Both the position numbers and the translations under genes were made by a program. Of a DNA stretch of 8,217 nt, positions 6,229 through 8,217 are shown piece by piece. Within the stretch, counting starts at the first letter, position 1, and each line of letters starts with the position of its first letter. Below the pieces are notes generated by a model that saw only the letters and a list, made by a program, of their open reading frames with translations, was not told the origin of the DNA and did not search any database. Source of the stretch: Candidatus Bathyarchaeota archaeon (lineage in GTDB: Archaea > Thermoproteota > Bathyarchaeia > Bathyarchaeales > Bathycorpusculaceae); NCBI GenBank assembly GCA_018396615.1, contig JAGTQT010000002.1:1-8217 (forward strand), given 5' to 3'.

Positions 6229-6236
6229 CTTTAATG
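6229..6236 (+). promoter_or_regulatory. Candidate TATA box of the lysine dehydrogenase-like gene (leaderless)
   Basis: CTTTAATG preceded by CGAAAG, a BRE-like purine block, is centred about 28 bp before the ATG at 6260. That spacing predicts transcription from the start codon itself and explains the lack of a good SD. Confidence 0.4.
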
Positions 6237-6259
6237 AAGATGCTGTCAGAATAGGTTTT

Positions 6260-7402
6260 ATGAAAGTCTTGGTTGTTGGTTGCGGGAATATAGGCTCAGT
6301 TGCAGCCTCTGACTTAGCTGCGAGCACGAGTTCTTTAGATATCGTTGTCGCAGACAAAGATCCGATTCGAGCTAAAGCTGTTGCAGAGAAACTTGGAAAA
6401 GCTAACGTTTCATGGAGTCAGATCGACGCTCGAAACCACGCTGATCTTATTAACAGACTAAAAGAGTTCAATGTGGTCTTGGGCTTTTTGCCTGGAAATC
6501 TCGGCTACAGGCTGACTGAAGCTTGTATTGAGGCAAAAAAAGATTTAGTAGACGTTTCCTTCATGGGCGAAAATCCCCTTGCATTGCATGAAATGGCTGT
6601 GAAAGCGGGAGTCACGATTGTTCCGGACTGCGGACTGGCGCCGGGCATAAGCAACATGCTTGTTGGACACGCCATTTCTGCTCTTGATAAGGTTCAGTCT
6701 GTCCACGTCATGGTTGGAGGGCTTCCCGAAACTCCTGTGCCGCCGTTAGGCTATGTCATCACTTGGTCTCCTGAGAGTTTGATCGATGAGTACATGCGGA
6801 AAGCTAGAATCATCGCCGGCGGTAGGCTAGTTGAAGTGGAAGCTTTAACCGGCATGGAGACTGTTGATTTTTCAAACCTAGGCAAGCTTGAAGCATTCTA
6901 CACCGATGGGCTGCGAACTTTACTGCATACCGTGAAAGGCGTTGAGGACATGTGGGAGAAAACCCTTCGTTACCCAGGGCACGCTGATAAAATTATGGTT
7001 TTGAAGTCTCTTGGGTTTTTCGAAGACAAGCCAATCAACGTTCAAGGAATAAGTGTATCGCCGCAAATGGTGACGGTTAAGCTTTTGTCAAGCAAGCTTG
7101 CTCAACCAGAGATCAGAGACATTGTTGCCTTAAGAGTTGTAGTTTCAGGTGTTAAGAAAAATAAGCCGGTACGCTACACGTACGAGCTGCTTGACTTCTA
7201 CGACAAAAGCAACGGGGTAACTGCCATGGCTAGGACTACAGCATATCCTGCGTCCCTTGTGGCTCAGTTGATGCTGAAAAAGATCGAGTTGGAGAAGGGT
7301 GTAGTTCCTCCGGAGAAGCTTGGCATGAACAAAAATATTTTCAGCATACTGCTTGATGGTCTGAAAAAGCATGGGATAGAGATCAAGGAGACCATAGACT
7401 AG
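6260..7402 (+). CDS. Saccharopine dehydrogenase-family NAD(P)-dependent oxidoreductase, lysine 6-dehydrogenase-like
   Basis: This 380-residue cytoplasmic dehydrogenase resembles lysine 6-dehydrogenase and saccharopine reductase, which act on the epsilon-amino end of lysine or its glutamate adduct. An N-terminal Rossmann fold begins at once: GCGNIG at residues 7-12, then Asp32 at the end of beta-strand 2, which usually favours NAD. The linker motif PDCGLAPG and the stretch VGGLPETPVPPLGY match the LysDH/saccharopine group, as do EAFYTDG, RYPGHADK and the C-terminal TAMARTTAYPAS. The length equals bacterial lysine 6-dehydrogenase. I chose the ATG at 6260 because the Rossmann strand starts there. 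The frame is open upstream to 6182, and a GTG at 6191 has AGGTG six bases before it, but the 23 added residues are unlike the family. No lysine pathway gene is nearby, so the substrate is uncertain. Confidence 0.85.
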   Translation: MKVLVVGCGNIGSVAASDLAASTSSLDIVVADKDPIRAKAVAEKLGKANVSWSQIDARNHADLINRLKEFNVVLGFLPGNLGYRLTEACIEAKKDLVDVSFMGENPLALHEMAVKAGVTIVPDCGLAPGISNMLVGHAISALDKVQSVHVMVGGLPETPVPPLGYVITWSPESLIDEYMRKARIIAGGRLVEVEALTGMETVDFSNLGKLEAFYTDGLRTLLHTVKGVEDMWEKTLRYPGHADKIMVLKSLGFFEDKPINVQGISVSPQMVTVKLLSSKLAQPEIRDIVALRVVVSGVKKNKPVRYTYELLDFYDKSNGVTAMARTTAYPASLVAQLMLKKIELEKGVVPPEKLGMNKNIFSILLDGLKKHGIEIKETID

Positions 7403-7405
7403 TCC

Positions 7406-7410
7406 AAAAA
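7406..7410 (-). terminator. Possible poly-T terminator of the membrane-protein genes
   Basis: A T5 run on the minus strand about 39 bases after the stop at 7449, close to the stop of the convergent gene. Weak; no hairpin is evident. Confidence 0.25.
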
Positions 7411-7448
7411 GCTTCCATTATTCTCTCAGGTGCTCTTACGTTGCTGCG

Positions 7449-7994
7449 TCATTTTGTCGTTACTGCCAGAAGAACATTGATAAAGACAACTTCCATTACC
7501 GCCGCGACAAGAAATATTCCGTAAATGTAGCACAACTCTCTCATAGACATTGACCGACTAAGTGTTTTCCTTATTGCCAGATAAATGCCGTAGCCTTCAA
7601 CAATGCCTATAGGCGCGCTGACAAATAAAATAACCGGCAAGGCTTCAACCGAAACTCCACCATAAATCAGATTGCTTCCTCTAAGAATGCTTAACAAAAG
7701 GATCACTACGGTGAAGACGGTGGCGAAGACTCGCGGATGCTCGATCACGGTAAGCTCATATTTGTTTTCTTTGAAGAAGTGCAAGACTAGGTTGACGTAA
7801 AACGTCATGCCCAATATGATAATCGAGACAACAAGCAAATCATGGATGAAAAGCATGGGAATCGCTAAAAACGGGTTCAGAAGAACATCACTCAAAACCT
7901 GAAAAAACACGGTATTCTCAACAGACGAGAGAACAAGGAAAACAAGAAAAGCTAAACCTAACAGCACTGTATTTTTCTTTTCGCTTGACAACAC
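7449..7994 (-). CDS. Hypothetical membrane protein, about five transmembrane segments
   Basis: I do not recognise this 181-residue protein with confidence. It is strongly hydrophobic, with likely membrane helices at about 10-30, 41-70 (long, perhaps two), 87-106, 113-138 and 152-178. The charged loops are short: one around 71-86 (FKENKYELTVIEHPR) and one around 138-150 (RKTLSRSMSMRE). There is no cysteine cluster or catalytic motif. The five-helix layout, with a Gly-Ile-Val-Glu-Gly turn before helix 4 ends, is faintly reminiscent of archaeal SpoIIM/DUF95 membrane proteins, but I could not establish this. Translation probably starts at the GTG at 7994, with GAGG four bases upstream; the next codon is TTG. 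It follows another small membrane protein by 16 bp and is probably cotranscribed with it. It converges on the lysine dehydrogenase-like gene. Confidence 0.75.
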   Translation of the reverse strand: MLSSEKKNTVLLGLAFLVFLVLSSVENTVFFQVLSDVLLNPFLAIPMLFIHDLLVVSIIILGMTFYVNLVLHFFKENKYELTVIEHPRVFATVFTVVILLLSILRGSNLIYGGVSVEALPVILFVSAPIGIVEGYGIYLAIRKTLSRSMSMRELCYIYGIFLVAAVMEVVFINVLLAVTTK

Positions 7995-8010
7995 AAAGCC
8001 TCTGAGGAAA

Positions 8011-8217
8011 TCAGAGCCACCCTGAGATCAGGTGCTCGATAGCCTTCTCCAAGATGCCAAAGATCAGCGCGATAAGGATGGCGGCTACAAGGAAAACTAC
8101 TATGGCCATTATGCCTACGGCTATGGCGCCAAGCCACCCGGTCTCGTAAAGGTTCTTGATCAAAAGCAACCAAACTAGTATAGCCAGAACGAGGGCGATC
8201 AAGCAAGAAGCAAAAAA
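8011..8217 (-). CDS. Hypothetical small membrane protein, N-terminus cut by window edge
   Basis: The frame is open from the right edge to a TGA at 8011, so at least 68 residues are visible. It has two hydrophobic helices: one of about 20 residues (LIALVLAILVWLLLI) and a second, longer one (IAVGIMAIVVFLVAAILIAL), joined by NLYETGWLG. It ends in an amphipathic stretch, EKAIEHLISGWL. A TTG at 8202 could start a 63-residue form, but it has no SD, and the hydrophobic frame continues upstream, so the true start is probably outside the window. It lies 16 bp before the five-helix membrane gene on the same strand, suggesting an operon. I do not recognise the family. Two-helix proteins of this kind can be small subunits or holin-like, but nothing here points to either. 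Confidence 0.6.
   Translation of the reverse strand, partial: FFASCLIALVLAILVWLLLIKNLYETGWLGAIAVGIMAIVVFLVAAILIALIFGILEKAIEHLISGWL

Larger units (their letters stand above)
5964..6259. other. Non-coding stretch between the parvulin and lysine dehydrogenase-like genes
   Basis: These 296 bp hold no convincing gene. They contain the parvulin promoter, a strong TATA box at 6071-6080, a T-rich tract at 6131-6146 and the TATA box proposed for the next gene at 6229-6236. The frame of the next gene stays open back to 6182, but the extra codons do not look like that family's N-terminus. Confidence 0.6.

Noticed and set aside
7958..8206. Minus-strand frame of 82 codons overlapping the two membrane genes
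   Set aside because: Its sequence is Arg/His/Ser-rich without pattern, and it overlaps both a clean two-helix frame and the start of the five-helix gene.
1..8217. Mobile element, CRISPR array or defence system
   Set aside because: No transposase, integrase, regularly spaced repeat, terminal inverted repeat or nuclease-type gene was seen. The longest repeat is the 11-bp dyad.

Overview
The window looks archaeal, probably from a moderately AT-rich anaerobe. AT-rich TATA boxes with purine-rich BRE-like bases sit about 25 bp before the likely transcript starts. Short poly-T runs follow several stops, some genes appear leaderless, and Shine-Dalgarno (SD) sites fit the archaeal anti-SD. The gene set is a tungsten-type aldehyde:ferredoxin oxidoreductase (AOR), a thiol:fumarate reductase-type FrdA/FrdB-HdrB pair, and a single-domain parvulin like those of Nitrososphaerota. 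It suggests a strictly anaerobic archaeon, perhaps Bathyarchaeia or a relative; the lineage is inference and cannot be fixed from this window.

Layout. Bases 1-1795 (minus): AOR-family gene, its last few C-terminal codons beyond the left edge. Bases 1796-1947: AOR promoter region with a perfect 11-bp inverted repeat and the poly-T end of the upstream operon. Bases 1948-5224 (minus): two-gene operon, tfrA-like flavoprotein then tfrB-like iron-sulfur/CCG-domain protein, 4 bp apart. Bases 5225-5449: divergent promoter region with a perfect 8-bp palindrome next to the tfrA TATA box. Bases 5450-5668 (plus): small coiled-coil protein. Bases 5688-5963 (minus): parvulin prolyl isomerase. Bases 5964-6259: non-coding, with a near-consensus TATA box that has no obvious gene. 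Bases 6260-7402 (plus): saccharopine dehydrogenase/lysine 6-dehydrogenase-family enzyme. Bases 7449-7994 and 8011-8217 (minus): two small membrane proteins, the second cut by the right edge.

How the genes fit together. The centre is the tfrAB-like pair. The flavoprotein has the fumarate/succinate active site. The partner carries three ferredoxin-type clusters and an HdrB-like two-repeat cysteine domain, and no membrane-anchor gene lies beside it. This matches the soluble thiol:fumarate reductase of methanogens, which oxidises CoM-SH plus CoB-SH with fumarate. Whether this organism uses those thiols or another donor cannot be read here. The AOR gene is downstream in the same direction but has its own promoter, so both belong to low-potential anaerobic metabolism without clearly being one operon. 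The remaining genes look like ordinary chromosome. I saw no mobile element, CRISPR array, tRNA or rRNA.
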